This document shows, piece by piece, positions 5,371-13,422 of a stretch of DNA of 15,097 bases. The translations under genes and the position numbers were made by a program. Below the pieces are notes generated by a model. The model searched no databases, was not told the DNA's origin, and saw only the letters and a list, made by a program, of their open reading frames with translations. Numbering within the stretch: position 1 is the stretch's first letter; every line of letters begins with the position of its first letter. The DNA lies in NCBI GenBank assembly GCA_903933475.1, contig CAIZKE010000160.1, positions 1 through 15,097 on the forward strand, given 5' to 3'. The stretch is from an uncultured Alphaproteobacteria bacterium. Lineage in GTDB: Bacteria > Pseudomonadota > Alphaproteobacteria > Caulobacterales > Caulobacteraceae.

Positions 5371-7083
5371 ATGACCCTCAGACTCGCCATCGTCGGCCGG
5401 CCCAACGTCGGCAAATCGACCTTGTTCAACCGTCTTGCGGGCAAGCGTCTGGCCATTGTCGACGACCGCCCTGGCGTGACCCGCGACCGTCGCTTCGGGA
5501 CGGGCCGGATTGGTGACCTTGACCTCGAGTTGATCGACACCGCTGGCTTCGAGGACGTCACCGACGAAAGCCTTGAGGCCCGGATGCGCGCCCAGACCGA
5601 GGCGGCCATCCGGGAATGCGACGTGGCCCTGTTCGTCATCGACTCGCGCGTGGGCGTGACCCAGCTGGACGAAATCTTCGCTGATGTCCTGCGCCGGCAT
5701 GACAGGCCCGTCATCGTGGTCGCCAACAAGGCTGAGGGGCGGCAGGGCGACGAGGGGACCAACGAGGCCTTCCGGCTAGGCCTTGGGGAACCGATTCCCC
5801 TGTCGGCCGAGCATGGGGAGGGGCTCGCCGACCTCTATGCCGCGCTCAGGGCCTTTGTGGACGATCCCGAGGAGCCGGAGGACGCAGACGAGGCGGACTT
5901 TGAGGCCGCAGTGGCCGCCGAACGTGAGGTTGGGGACGAAGAGGATCTCGAGGCGGAGCCAGACGACGACCGCCCCCTCCGCATTGCTATCGTCGGGCGT
6001 CCCAATGCGGGCAAGTCCACCCTGGTGAACCGGCTGATCGGCGAGGACAGGCTGTTGACCGGTCCGGAAGCAGGGATCACCCGAGATGCGATCCCCGTGG
6101 ACTGGTCCTTGGGTGGACGCGCGATCCGGCTGGTCGACACCGCGGGGCTGCGCCGGAAGGCCAGGGTCCAGGAGGGACTGGAAAAGCTGTCCACTGCGGA
6201 CACCATCCGGGCCATCACCTTTGCCGAGGTGGTTATCCTGGTCGTCGACGCCACCCACCCCTTCGAGATCCAGGACCTGCAGATCGCCGACCTGGTCGAG
6301 CGGGAAGGTCGGGCCCTGGTCTTCGTGCTGGCCAAGTGGGACCTCATCGATGAACCGCAGAGCCGTCTGGCCGAGATTCGGGAAACCCTCGACCGGCAGT
6401 TACCCCAGGTCCGCGGCGCGCCTCTCGTGGCCCTGTCTGCTGAGACGGGCCGGAATGTCGACCGCCTGATGCCCGCCGTGTTCAAGGTGCACGAGAACTG
6501 GTCCACACGGGTCAAGACCCGCGACCTGAACGACTGGCTGGCGATGGCGATCCAGAGGCACCCGCCTCCTGCCGTGAACGGGCGGCGGATCCGGCCCAAG
6601 TACATGGCCCAGACCAAGGCGCGTCCACCGACCTTCGTTCTGTTCGCCACCCGCGCCGAGCAGCTCCCTGACCACTATCGGCGCTATCTGGTGCACGCCC
6701 TCCGGGAGAGCTTCGACCTGCCCGGGGTGCCAATCCGCGTGAGCGTCAGATCCAGCCGCAATCCCTTCGTCGATGGTCCGTCGCCCAAGGCGTCAGGCCC
6801 TTCGGGAGGCGTGCGTGCGAAGGCTGGACCGCGGAAGGCTTCTGGAGCGGCCCGACCCAAGGCCGCAGGCAAGACCGCCAAGGCCGCCAAGACCGCCAGG
6901 ACCGCTAAACCTGCCAAGGTCACCAAGGCATCAGGCCGCTCCCGGCCTGCCGCCGGATCCAAGCCGGCATCTCGACCCGGCGCGAGCCCAGGGAAGGTGA
7001 AGGGGCGTCCCGCGTCCGGACGTGCGGTCAGGTCGAAGGGGGCAGCGCCACGCGGCCGGCCTTCCAGGCCCGGAAAGTCCTGA
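5371..7083 (+). CDS. der: Ribosome-assembly GTPase Der (EngA) with long basic tail
   Basis: 570 residues, longer than the usual 440-490. The first G domain has GRPNVGKS (9-16), DTAG (56-59) and NKAE (119-122). The second has GRPNAGKS (209-216), DTAG (256-259) and AKWD (321-324), where NKWD is usual. The KH-like domain covers about 375-465 (RDLNDWLAMAIQRHPPP, RPKYMAQTK, NPFVDG). Der assists assembly of the 50S ribosomal subunit and is normally essential. The linker between the G domains (about 165-201) is very acidic. Residues 470-570 form a Lys/Ala/Pro/Arg-rich tail with no recognised fold, probably disordered and possibly RNA-binding (inference). The coding end overlaps the convergent dehydrogenase gene by 56 bases. 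Confidence 0.96.
   Translation: MTLRLAIVGRPNVGKSTLFNRLAGKRLAIVDDRPGVTRDRRFGTGRIGDLDLELIDTAGFEDVTDESLEARMRAQTEAAIRECDVALFVIDSRVGVTQLDEIFADVLRRHDRPVIVVANKAEGRQGDEGTNEAFRLGLGEPIPLSAEHGEGLADLYAALRAFVDDPEEPEDADEADFEAAVAAEREVGDEEDLEAEPDDDRPLRIAIVGRPNAGKSTLVNRLIGEDRLLTGPEAGITRDAIPVDWSLGGRAIRLVDTAGLRRKARVQEGLEKLSTADTIRAITFAEVVILVVDATHPFEIQDLQIADLVEREGRALVFVLAKWDLIDEPQSRLAEIRETLDRQLPQVRGAPLVALSAETGRNVDRLMPAVFKVHENWSTRVKTRDLNDWLAMAIQRHPPPAVNGRRIRPKYMAQTKARPPTFVLFATRAEQLPDHYRRYLVHALRESFDLPGVPIRVSVRSSRNPFVDGPSPKASGPSGGVRAKAGPRKASGAARPKAAGKTAKAAKTARTAKPAKVTKASGRSRPAAGSKPASRPGASPGKVKGRPASGRAVRSKGAAPRGRPSRPGKS
6871..6933 (+). repeat. Imperfect 9-base tandem repeat in the der tail
   Basis: Seven successive 9-base units of the type AAGACCGCC encode the tripeptides KTA, KAA, KTA, RTA, KPA, KVT and KAS (Der residues 501-521). 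The first three units differ by a single base, while the last ones have drifted. The array resembles histone H1-like Lys/Ala tails and may vary in copy number by slippage. Confidence 0.8.
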
Positions 7084-7783
7084 CAGTCGTCGGCAGGCCT
7101 GGGTCCGAGAGCACCAACTCGACCATCATCGGACCGATCTCGGAGGGGTCCGGCAGGTCCGCAGGATCCTCGCCGGGATAGGCCTCGGCCCGCATGCGCG
7201 TGCGCATGGCTCCCGGATCGATGATCGCTGCGCGGACGCGGGTGTGTTCCAGTTCATCCGCCCAGGCCCGGACAATCGCCTCCATGGCGGCCTTGGAGGC
7301 ACTGTAGGGCCCCCAGAAGGCCCGTGGGGACGCCGCCCGGCTGGAGGTGACGAACAGGGCCCTACCGGCGTCCGACGCCTTCAGCAGGGGCTCCATCGAC
7401 CGGATCAGACGCCAGGAGGCTGTGGCGTTCACGGTCATGACCCGGTCCCAGAGACCGGGCTCCACATGGCTGACCGGCGTGATGGCCCCCAGGACGGCAC
7501 CCGCATGGATGACAATGTCCAACCGCCCGAACCTCTGGTGAAGGGCAAGTCCCAGGGCGTCGAGCCCAGCGGGTTCGGCGAGATCCAGGGGCACGAGCGT
7601 GGCATGGCGCCCGGTCAGGGCGAAGATCTCGTCGTCCAGGGATTCCAGTGCGCCCTGGGTCCTGGCCGTAGCCACGACGTGGGCTCCGGCCCTGGCCAGG
7701 GCCAAGGCTGATGCGCGTCCGATGCCCCTCGAGGCACCGGTCACCAGGGCGATCTTGTCTGCGAGTGGCGTGTCGGCGGTCAT
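7028..7783 (-). CDS. Short-chain dehydrogenase/reductase (SDR)
   Basis: 251 residues, a typical classical SDR length. The N-terminal cofactor motif TGASRGIG is at about 15-22, an Asn of the VNA motif at 119, the catalytic Ser in VTSSRA (147 or 148), and the YxxxK pair PYSASKAA with Tyr160 and Lys164. The usual NNAG motif reads IHAG (92-95). The family performs NAD(P)-dependent oxidation or reduction of alcohols and ketones; the substrate cannot be read from the sequence. Start ATG 7783 has AAGGGGG just upstream and lies nine bases after the transporter stop, making this the last gene of the minus-strand run. Its 3' end overlaps der on the other strand. Confidence 0.93.
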   Translation of the reverse strand: MTADTPLADKIALVTGASRGIGRASALALARAGAHVVATARTQGALESLDDEIFALTGRHATLVPLDLAEPAGLDALGLALHQRFGRLDIVIHAGAVLGAITPVSHVEPGLWDRVMTVNATASWRLIRSMEPLLKASDAGRALFVTSSRAASPRAFWGPYSASKAAMEAIVRAWADELEHTRVRAAIIDPGAMRTRMRAEAYPGEDPADLPDPSEIGPMMVELVLSDPGLPTTVRTFRAWKAGRVALPPST

Positions 7784-7792
7784 GCCGCCCCC

Positions 7793-8806
7793 TTAGCCCG
7801 TCGCAGCCGGGGCGTCACCATTGGACGCTGGTCGTTCCGCGTATCTCTGCGCGATTACAGCGACGGCCATGAGCTGGATTTGGTGGAAGATCATGATCGG
7901 CAGGAGGACCAGCCCCAGCCCGTCCCCGGGAAACAGGACGCCCGCCATGGGAACGCCGCTCGCCAGGCTCTTCTTGGACCCACAGAAGACCAGGGTGATC
8001 TCGTCAGGCGTCGACAGGCGCGCCACACGGGCGGCGGCCAGGGTGGCGCAAAGGACGATGGCGAGCAGGAACCCGCAGACCAAGGTCAACCTGACGAGGT
8101 CCAGGGCACCAAGTCGGGACCAGATTCCGCCGGCCACGGCATCTGAAAAGGCGGCGTAGACCACCAGCAGGATGGAACCCCGATCCAGCTTGGACAGGAT
8201 ACCGGCTCGGCGGGAGACGAAGTCGCCGATCCAGGGGCGGAGGAGATGCCCCGCGAGGAAGGGTGCCAGGAGCTGGAGCAGTATGGTCTGGAGTCCCTCA
8301 AGGGAGCCCCCTCCGCCCGTCCTGTGCAGCAGCAGGCCGGCGAGCACCGGCGTGATGATGATGCCCAGCAGGTTGGAAGCCGTCGCCGCCGCAACGGTCG
8401 CGGGCACATTTCCCCGGGCGATGGCTGTAAAGCCGATGGAAGACTGGATGGTCGAGGGCAGGCACCCAAGGAAGAGAAGACCGGGTGCGACACTGGCTGG
8501 CAGGATCCAGGCTGGCAGGCCCTGGGCCAGAAGGCAGAGGGCCGGGAAGAGGAGGAAGGTCGCGGCCAGGACCAAAACGTGCAGTCGCCAATGGGTGGCT
8601 CCGGCGATCACCGCGTCGCGGGACAGGCGGGCACCATGCAGGAAGAAGACCAGGCCAATTCCCAGCGAGACGGCGACCTTGAGGAAGGGGCGGGCCTCAC
8701 CCTCCGCCGGAAGAAGGGTCGCCAGCACGACCATGCCTAGGATCAGCAGGATGTAGACGTCGGGCTTCAGCCTCGTCAGCCAGCGGCCGACAGGCGCAGG
8801 GCTCAC
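7793..8806 (-). CDS. Bile acid:sodium symporter-like transporter (SBF-like)
   Basis: 337 residues from GTG 8806, almost entirely hydrophobic with about nine to ten membrane helices. It starts with WLTRLKPDVYILLILGM. Conserved family segments include FFLHGARLSR (about 54-63), CLPSTIQSSIGFTAIARGN (115-133) and FCGSKKSLASGVPMAG (274-289). These match the SBF-like branch (YfeH/RCH1 type) of the bile acid:sodium symporter superfamily in the inner membrane. The substrate is unknown; bile acids are unlikely in this setting. The GTG overlaps the purF stop (GTGA), so expression is probably coupled to purF, although no functional link to purine synthesis is evident. Confidence 0.9.
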   Translation of the reverse strand: MSPAPVGRWLTRLKPDVYILLILGMVVLATLLPAEGEARPFLKVAVSLGIGLVFFLHGARLSRDAVIAGATHWRLHVLVLAATFLLFPALCLLAQGLPAWILPASVAPGLLFLGCLPSTIQSSIGFTAIARGNVPATVAAATASNLLGIIITPVLAGLLLHRTGGGGSLEGLQTILLQLLAPFLAGHLLRPWIGDFVSRRAGILSKLDRGSILLVVYAAFSDAVAGGIWSRLGALDLVRLTLVCGFLLAIVLCATLAAARVARLSTPDEITLVFCGSKKSLASGVPMAGVLFPGDGLGLVLLPIMIFHQIQLMAVAVIAQRYAERPASNGDAPAATG

Positions 8807-10287
8807 GCGTCAACCAGGAAGGACAACTGCCGTTCTGTGACCGCGTTGCGCCCTTCTGCGATTTCCCGGTCGAGGAGCCGGGTCGGATAGTCACCCGTGA
8901 AATAGTGATCGGTGAACTGGGGGTTTGCGGGGTCCCGCGGGCCAGCCTCCATGGCCCAGTAGAGGCCATCCACGGAAAGGAAGCCCATCGAATCTACGTT
9001 CAGGATCCGGGCGATGTCCTCGACGCTGTTGTGGGCGGCCAACAGCTTGTCCCGGTCGGGCATGTCGATCCCGTAGAAGTCCGGCCACTGGATTGGCGGG
9101 GAGGCAGAACGGAGGTGAACCTCCTTGGCTCCGGCCTCGCGCACCATCTGGACCACCCGCATGGAATTGGTACCGCGGACGATGGAGTCGTCGATCAGCA
9201 CGACCTTCTTGCCGGCCAGTACGGAGCGGTTCGGAGAGAGCTTCATTCGCACGCCGGTTTCGCGTGCACCCTGGGTAGGCTGGATGAAGGTCCGGCCCAC
9301 ATAGTGATTCCGGATGATCCCCATCTCGAAGGGCAGGCCAGCCTCCTGGGCGAAGCCGAGCGCTGCCGGGACCCCGGAGTCGGGGACGGGAACGACCACG
9401 TCGACATCCGCAGGCGTCTCCTGGGCCAGGCGGCGGCCCATGCGCTTGCGGACCTCATAGATGGACTTGCCGTTCACCACGCTGTCTGGCCTGGCGAAGT
9501 AGACGTACTCGAAGATACACGGGCGGGCACGGGCGGCGGGGAAGGGCCGCAGGCTGTGGATGCCCTCATGGTCGATGATCACCATTTCACCGTGCTCGAT
9601 GTCCCGGACAAAGCGGGCACCGATCATGTCCAGGGCACAGGTTTCCGACGCCAGGACGGGATGGCCATCCAGGTCGCCCAGGACCAAAGGCCGTATACCG
9701 AGCGGGTCTCGAACGCCGATCAGCTTCTTGTTGGTGATCGCCACCAGGGCATAGCCGCCCTCGATCTCCCGCAGGGCGTCGATGAACCGATCCACGAGGC
9801 GGGGCCGGCGGGACCGCGCGATGAGGTGCAGGATGACCTCGGAGTCCGAGGTGGACTGGAAGATCCGGCCCTCCGCCACCAGTTGCTGGCGCAGGGTCAG
9901 GAAGTTGGTGAGGTTGCCGTTGTGGGCCAGGGCGATGCCGCCTGTATCCAGGTCGGCGAACATCGGCTGGACGTTTCGGATGACGCTGCTGCCCGCCGTT
10001 GAATAGCGGGTGTGGCCAATGGCGAAGGCACCGGGAAGCCGGGTGGTCAGATCCCCGCCCGCGAAGGCGTCGCCGACATAGCCCATGTGGCGCTCGGTGT
10101 GGAAACCACTGCCGTCGAAGCTGGCGATGCCGCAGGCTTCCTGTCCCCGATGCTGAAGGGCGTGGAGCCCCAGGGCGGTTAAGGCGGAGGCGTCCTCGAC
10201 GTCGAACACGCCGAAGACGCCGCATTCGAGCCTTGGGGCGTCGTCGTCGGGATCACGTGGCGACCATCGATCGGCGGGGGTGTTCAC
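8803..10287 (-). CDS. purF: Amidophosphoribosyltransferase (first step of purine synthesis)
   Basis: 494 residues from GTG 10287, whose GTGA overlaps the cvpA stop. The enzyme converts PRPP and glutamine to phosphoribosylamine. The glutaminase domain begins at Cys22 (ECGVFGVFD). No start codon lies between the GTG and Cys22, so a propeptide of 21 residues must be removed to free the nucleophile. Other glutaminase motifs are HRGQEACG, GHTRYST (91-97), AHNGN and STSDSE. The phosphoribosyltransferase domain has the PRPP loop VVLIDDSIVRGTNS (362-375). Only Cys257 (RPCIFEY) remains of the four cysteines that bind the iron-sulfur cluster in Bacillus-type PurF; the SPPI motif continues WPDFYG with Asp403. 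The cluster is therefore probably absent. Confidence 0.96.
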   Translation of the reverse strand: MNTPADRWSPRDPDDDAPRLECGVFGVFDVEDASALTALGLHALQHRGQEACGIASFDGSGFHTERHMGYVGDAFAGGDLTTRLPGAFAIGHTRYSTAGSSVIRNVQPMFADLDTGGIALAHNGNLTNFLTLRQQLVAEGRIFQSTSDSEVILHLIARSRRPRLVDRFIDALREIEGGYALVAITNKKLIGVRDPLGIRPLVLGDLDGHPVLASETCALDMIGARFVRDIEHGEMVIIDHEGIHSLRPFPAARARPCIFEYVYFARPDSVVNGKSIYEVRKRMGRRLAQETPADVDVVVPVPDSGVPAALGFAQEAGLPFEMGIIRNHYVGRTFIQPTQGARETGVRMKLSPNRSVLAGKKVVLIDDSIVRGTNSMRVVQMVREAGAKEVHLRSASPPIQWPDFYGIDMPDRDKLLAAHNSVEDIARILNVDSMGFLSVDGLYWAMEAGPRDPANPQFTDHYFTGDYPTRLLDREIAEGRNAVTERQLSFLVDA

Positions 10288-10895
10288 CGGGGCGTCTCCG
10301 CTGCCTTATCGCGACCAGAAGGGGCGCTCGCTACATATCCCCCGTCGTCCTGCCTGTCACCCTTGTGCCCCTCACCAAGCGCCTTCTCGACCGCGGGGGC
10401 AATTCGCCCTGCGAGATTGGCACCCTGAGGCGCAAGCGCGCGGATCATCCCGGCAGAGCGTTCGGTGAGGGGATAGAAAAGCGAACCCTGCAGCCAGGCA
10501 GGCGCATAGCTTGGCGGCGTCGCCGCGGTGAAGGCGAGGTTGCACACGCCCAGGAAGAGCGTGGCCCTGACAAGGCCAAATGCGAAGCCGAGGGCCCGGT
10601 CCAGGGCGCTCAGCAGCCGCGCCTGGCGGATGCCTCCGGTAAGGCCAGAGCCCAGGAGGCGAAGGCCGAGATAGGCGAAGGCGAAGACCAGCAGGAAGGC
10701 GAGGGGCGCGGCGGCCCAGTCGGGGTCCATGCGGGCCTCGATCAGCGGCGTGACGAACTTCAGCCCGAGCATGGCCAGGACCAGGGCGACGACCAGCGAG
10801 ACCAGGGACACCAGTTCCTTCACTGCCCCCTGGGCGAATCCCAGGACGCCCGAGAGAAGCAGGATCCCCAGAATGATGAGGTCGAAGGGCATCAT
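10284..10895 (-). CDS. cvpA: CvpA family membrane protein
   Basis: 203 residues. The N-terminus MMPFDLIILGILLLSGVLGFAQG is typical of CvpA, including the FDL segment and a Gly-rich first helix. Four membrane helices fall at about 5-21, 28-48, 64-84 and 103-123. A polar tail of about 70 residues follows, probably on one side of the inner membrane. CvpA was named for colicin V production in E. coli and is linked to envelope homeostasis; its biochemical role is unsettled. It commonly precedes purF, as here. Its ATG overlaps the radA stop (ATGA) and its stop overlaps the purF GTG. Confidence 0.92.
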   Translation of the reverse strand: MMPFDLIILGILLLSGVLGFAQGAVKELVSLVSLVVALVLAMLGLKFVTPLIEARMDPDWAAAPLAFLLVFAFAYLGLRLLGSGLTGGIRQARLLSALDRALGFAFGLVRATLFLGVCNLAFTAATPPSYAPAWLQGSLFYPLTERSAGMIRALAPQGANLAGRIAPAVEKALGEGHKGDRQDDGGYVASAPSGRDKAAETPR

Positions 10896-12265
10896 GGCAG
10901 GGTGCTCCAGCCCCCATCGCCGATCCTTGAGATGGCGTCGGCGAGGCGCGAGACCCCGGCAAGCTTCAGGGCGCCGGCATCGGCATCCCGGGGTGCCAGA
11001 GCCTGGCGGAACCCAAGCTTGGCCGCCTCGCGGACCCTTGCCTCCGTCCGGCTGACCGGGCGAATCTCGCCGGAGAGGCTGATCTCGCCGAAGACCACGC
11101 AGTCCTGGGGGAGGGCGACATCGAGTGCGGAGGAGGCCAGGGCCGCCGCCGCCGCGAGATCCGCCGCCGGCTCGCTGATCCGCAGGCCGCCCGCCACGTT
11201 CAGGTAGACGTCCCTTGCCCCGAGGGAGAGGCCGCAGCGGGCCTCGAGGACGGCGAGGACCATGGCGAGCCGGCCGGAGTCCCAGCCCACCACCGCCCGG
11301 CGAGGGTTGCCGTAGGCCGAGGGTGCCACCAGGGCCTGGAATTCGACCAGCACCGGACGCGATCCCTCTATCCCTGCAAAGACCGCGGCCCCCGCTGCGC
11401 GCTCGCCGGAGGTGTCGAGGAAGAGGGCGGAGGGATTGGCCACCTCCCGCAGGCCAGCATCGCCCATTTCGAAGACGCCGATCTCATCCGTGGCGCCAAA
11501 GCGGTTCTTGACCCCCCGCAGGACCCGGAAGGGATAGCCGCGCTCGCCCTCGAAGGTCAGTACGGCATCCACCAGATGTTCGATCACCCGGGGGCCTGCA
11601 ATGGCGCCTTCCTTCGTCACATGGCCGACGAGGATGATCGCAACGCCCTCGCGCTTGGCCAGGCGGACGAGTTCCGCAGCGGCAGCTCGCACCTGGGTGA
11701 CGGATCCCGGTGCCGCGTCATGGGCGTCGCTCCAGAGGGTCTGGATGGAGTCGATCACCACGAGGTCGAACTTGGAGCGCTTGAGGCCGTCGAGGACGTT
11801 TCTCAGGCTGGTCTCAGCCGCGAGCTGGACGGGGGCGGCGCCCAGGCCCATGCGCTGGGCCCGGCTGCGGATCTGGTCCACGGACTCCTCCCCGGAGACA
11901 TAGGCGCAGGCTGCGCCGCGCATTGCCGCTGCCGAGACCGCCTGCATGAGCAGGGTGGACTTGCCGACACCGGGGTCCCCGCCGACGAGCAGGGCCGATC
12001 CCCGGGCCACGCCGCCGCCGCAGACCCGGTCAAATTCCTCGATGCCGGTCTGGATCCGGGGAAGGGCCTGGATCTCGCCCGCCAGTCCCTGGAAGTCGAG
12101 CCCTCGCATCCGCGTGGCGCGGCTGGGCGACAGGGCACCGGGGGGTTTCAGCCCGCTCTCCTCGACAAGGGTGTTCCAGGTTTCGCAGGCGGGGCACTGC
12201 CCGCTCCAGCGGCTCTGGGCCGCGCCGCAGGACTGGCAGACATAGGTCGCGCCATCTCTGGCCAT
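10892..12265 (-). CDS. radA: DNA repair protein RadA (Sms)
   Basis: 457 residues, the normal length. The N-terminal zinc finger is CQSCG...CPAC (Cys10, 13, 24, 27). The RecA-like ATPase has Walker A GGDPGVGKST (95-104), a Walker B-like strand FDLVVIDS (166-173), and the RadA-specific KNRFG motif (253-257). The C-terminal Lon-protease-like domain covers about 300-450 (DVYLNVAGGLRISEPAADL, EISLSGEIRPV). RadA is a DnaB-like branch-migration helicase that processes recombination intermediates with RecA. Start ATG 12265 is preceded by AGGAGA six bases upstream. It follows alr by 47 bases without a visible terminator. Confidence 0.96.
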   Translation of the reverse strand: MARDGATYVCQSCGAAQSRWSGQCPACETWNTLVEESGLKPPGALSPSRATRMRGLDFQGLAGEIQALPRIQTGIEEFDRVCGGGVARGSALLVGGDPGVGKSTLLMQAVSAAAMRGAACAYVSGEESVDQIRSRAQRMGLGAAPVQLAAETSLRNVLDGLKRSKFDLVVIDSIQTLWSDAHDAAPGSVTQVRAAAAELVRLAKREGVAIILVGHVTKEGAIAGPRVIEHLVDAVLTFEGERGYPFRVLRGVKNRFGATDEIGVFEMGDAGLREVANPSALFLDTSGERAAGAAVFAGIEGSRPVLVEFQALVAPSAYGNPRRAVVGWDSGRLAMVLAVLEARCGLSLGARDVYLNVAGGLRISEPAADLAAAAALASSALDVALPQDCVVFGEISLSGEIRPVSRTEARVREAAKLGFRQALAPRDADAGALKLAGVSRLADAISRIGDGGWSTLP

Positions 12266-12270
12266 GGAGG

Positions 12271-12276
12271 TCTCCT
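12271..12276 (-). promoter_or_regulatory. Ribosome binding site of radA
   Basis: AGGAGA on the minus strand lies five bases before ATG 12265. It is one of the clearest such sites in the minus-strand run and fixes the radA start. Confidence 0.7.
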
Positions 12277-12312
12277 GATTCGCCCGCCAGGGTCAGTCTA
12301 GCCCCGCTTGCG

Positions 12313-13389
12313 TCAGGATCGGACATACCGGCGACGGGCTCGTGCGCTGAGCCGTACCAGGCACTCGTGGGCGACGGTGTCGGTCGCCGTGGCGAGGTCG
12401 TCGATAGGCAGGTTGGAACCCATGAGTTCGACCCGGTCGCCAGGCCTGGCGGGGGTGTCGCCGATCTCGATGGCCATGAGGTCCATGTTGACGATGCGGA
12501 CCGGCCGACGGGCACCGGCGAACCAGGCCGAGGCGCGGCCTCCGCCCCGGCGCAGCAACCCATCGGCATAGCCGGCCGCGACGACGGCGACCCGGATGCG
12601 ATGATCCAGCCTCAGGCCGGAACCATAGCCAAGCCATTCGCCCGCCTCGACGGTCCGCACGTAGAGGATGGGGGCGTCCAGGGTTGCCACAGCCTCGATC
12701 CGCGGATCGGGCCGCTCGAACGGTCCTCCGCCAAACAGGCTCACGCCGGGGCGGACCATGTCGAAGCGCCAGTCCGGACCGAGGAAGGCACCCGCCGAGG
12801 CTGAGAGACTTGCGCGCAAATCGGGAAACAGGCTCCGCGCCTCGCGAAACCGCTGGAGCTGAAGGGTATTGCGAGGGTGTTCCGGCGTCGCCGCCGAGCC
12901 CAGGTGGCTCATTAGCAGGACGGGGTTGAGGCCCCGGGCACCGTCGCGGGCTAGGTCCGACAGGGCGTCGTGCAACAGGCCCTGACGGTTCATGCCGGTG
13001 TCCACGTGGAGGCCGACCTCCAGCGGGCCGCCATCCGTCGCCGCGCTCCGGGCCGCGGCGACCTGAGCTGGGTCAGCCAGCATTGGCGTCAGGCCCGATT
13101 TCCGGACCCGCTCCGTGGTGCCCGGGACGAGCCCGTCGAGCAGGTAGATCCGGGCGGGGCGGGTAGGGCCCAGGCTCCGGCGGAGGCCTTCGCCTTCGTC
13201 CAGCCTCGCAACGAAGAAGGACCGCGCACCCGCGCTCCACAGGGCTTCCGATGTCCGCTTCACGCCCAGTCCGTAGCCATCTGCCTTGATGACAGGTGCG
13301 ACCTCTGCGCCTGCCGCCACAGTTACAAGGGTCCCGAAGTTCCGGGCCAGGGCGGAAAGGTCGACGGTCAGTCGGGCGCGATGCGGCAT
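12313..13389 (-). CDS. alr: Alanine racemase
   Basis: 358 residues from ATG 13389; an in-frame TTG at 13407 would add six residues. The enzyme interconverts L- and D-alanine with PLP, supplying D-alanine for peptidoglycan. The PLP lysine is Lys35 in APVIKADGYGLG. The second catalytic residue, Tyr255, is in EWLGYGSG. Other family segments are HVDTGMNRQG (128-137), MSHLGSA (160-166), VRPGVSLFG (212-220), VVAAGYADG (269-277) and NMDLMAIEIG (301-310). The N-terminal half is a TIM barrel and the rest a beta domain. It lies 33 bases after dnaB in the same direction. No strong ribosome binding site is visible, so the exact start is less certain than the identity. Confidence 0.95.
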   Translation of the reverse strand: MPHRARLTVDLSALARNFGTLVTVAAGAEVAPVIKADGYGLGVKRTSEALWSAGARSFFVARLDEGEGLRRSLGPTRPARIYLLDGLVPGTTERVRKSGLTPMLADPAQVAAARSAATDGGPLEVGLHVDTGMNRQGLLHDALSDLARDGARGLNPVLLMSHLGSAATPEHPRNTLQLQRFREARSLFPDLRASLSASAGAFLGPDWRFDMVRPGVSLFGGGPFERPDPRIEAVATLDAPILYVRTVEAGEWLGYGSGLRLDHRIRVAVVAAGYADGLLRRGGGRASAWFAGARRPVRIVNMDLMAIEIGDTPARPGDRVELMGSNLPIDDLATATDTVAHECLVRLSARARRRYVRS

Positions 13390-13422
13390 GGCACCCGGGA
13401 TACCCAATGCCAGACGCCTCGG

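Noticed and set aside
8905..10002. A 365-codon plus-strand open frame inside purF
   Set aside because: It lies fully antisense to a clear purF, has no motif, and is a high-GC shadow frame.
9999..11207. A 402-codon plus-strand frame spanning the purF start, cvpA and the radA end
   Set aside because: The translation is Arg/Gly/Glu-rich without domains and covers three supported genes on the other strand.
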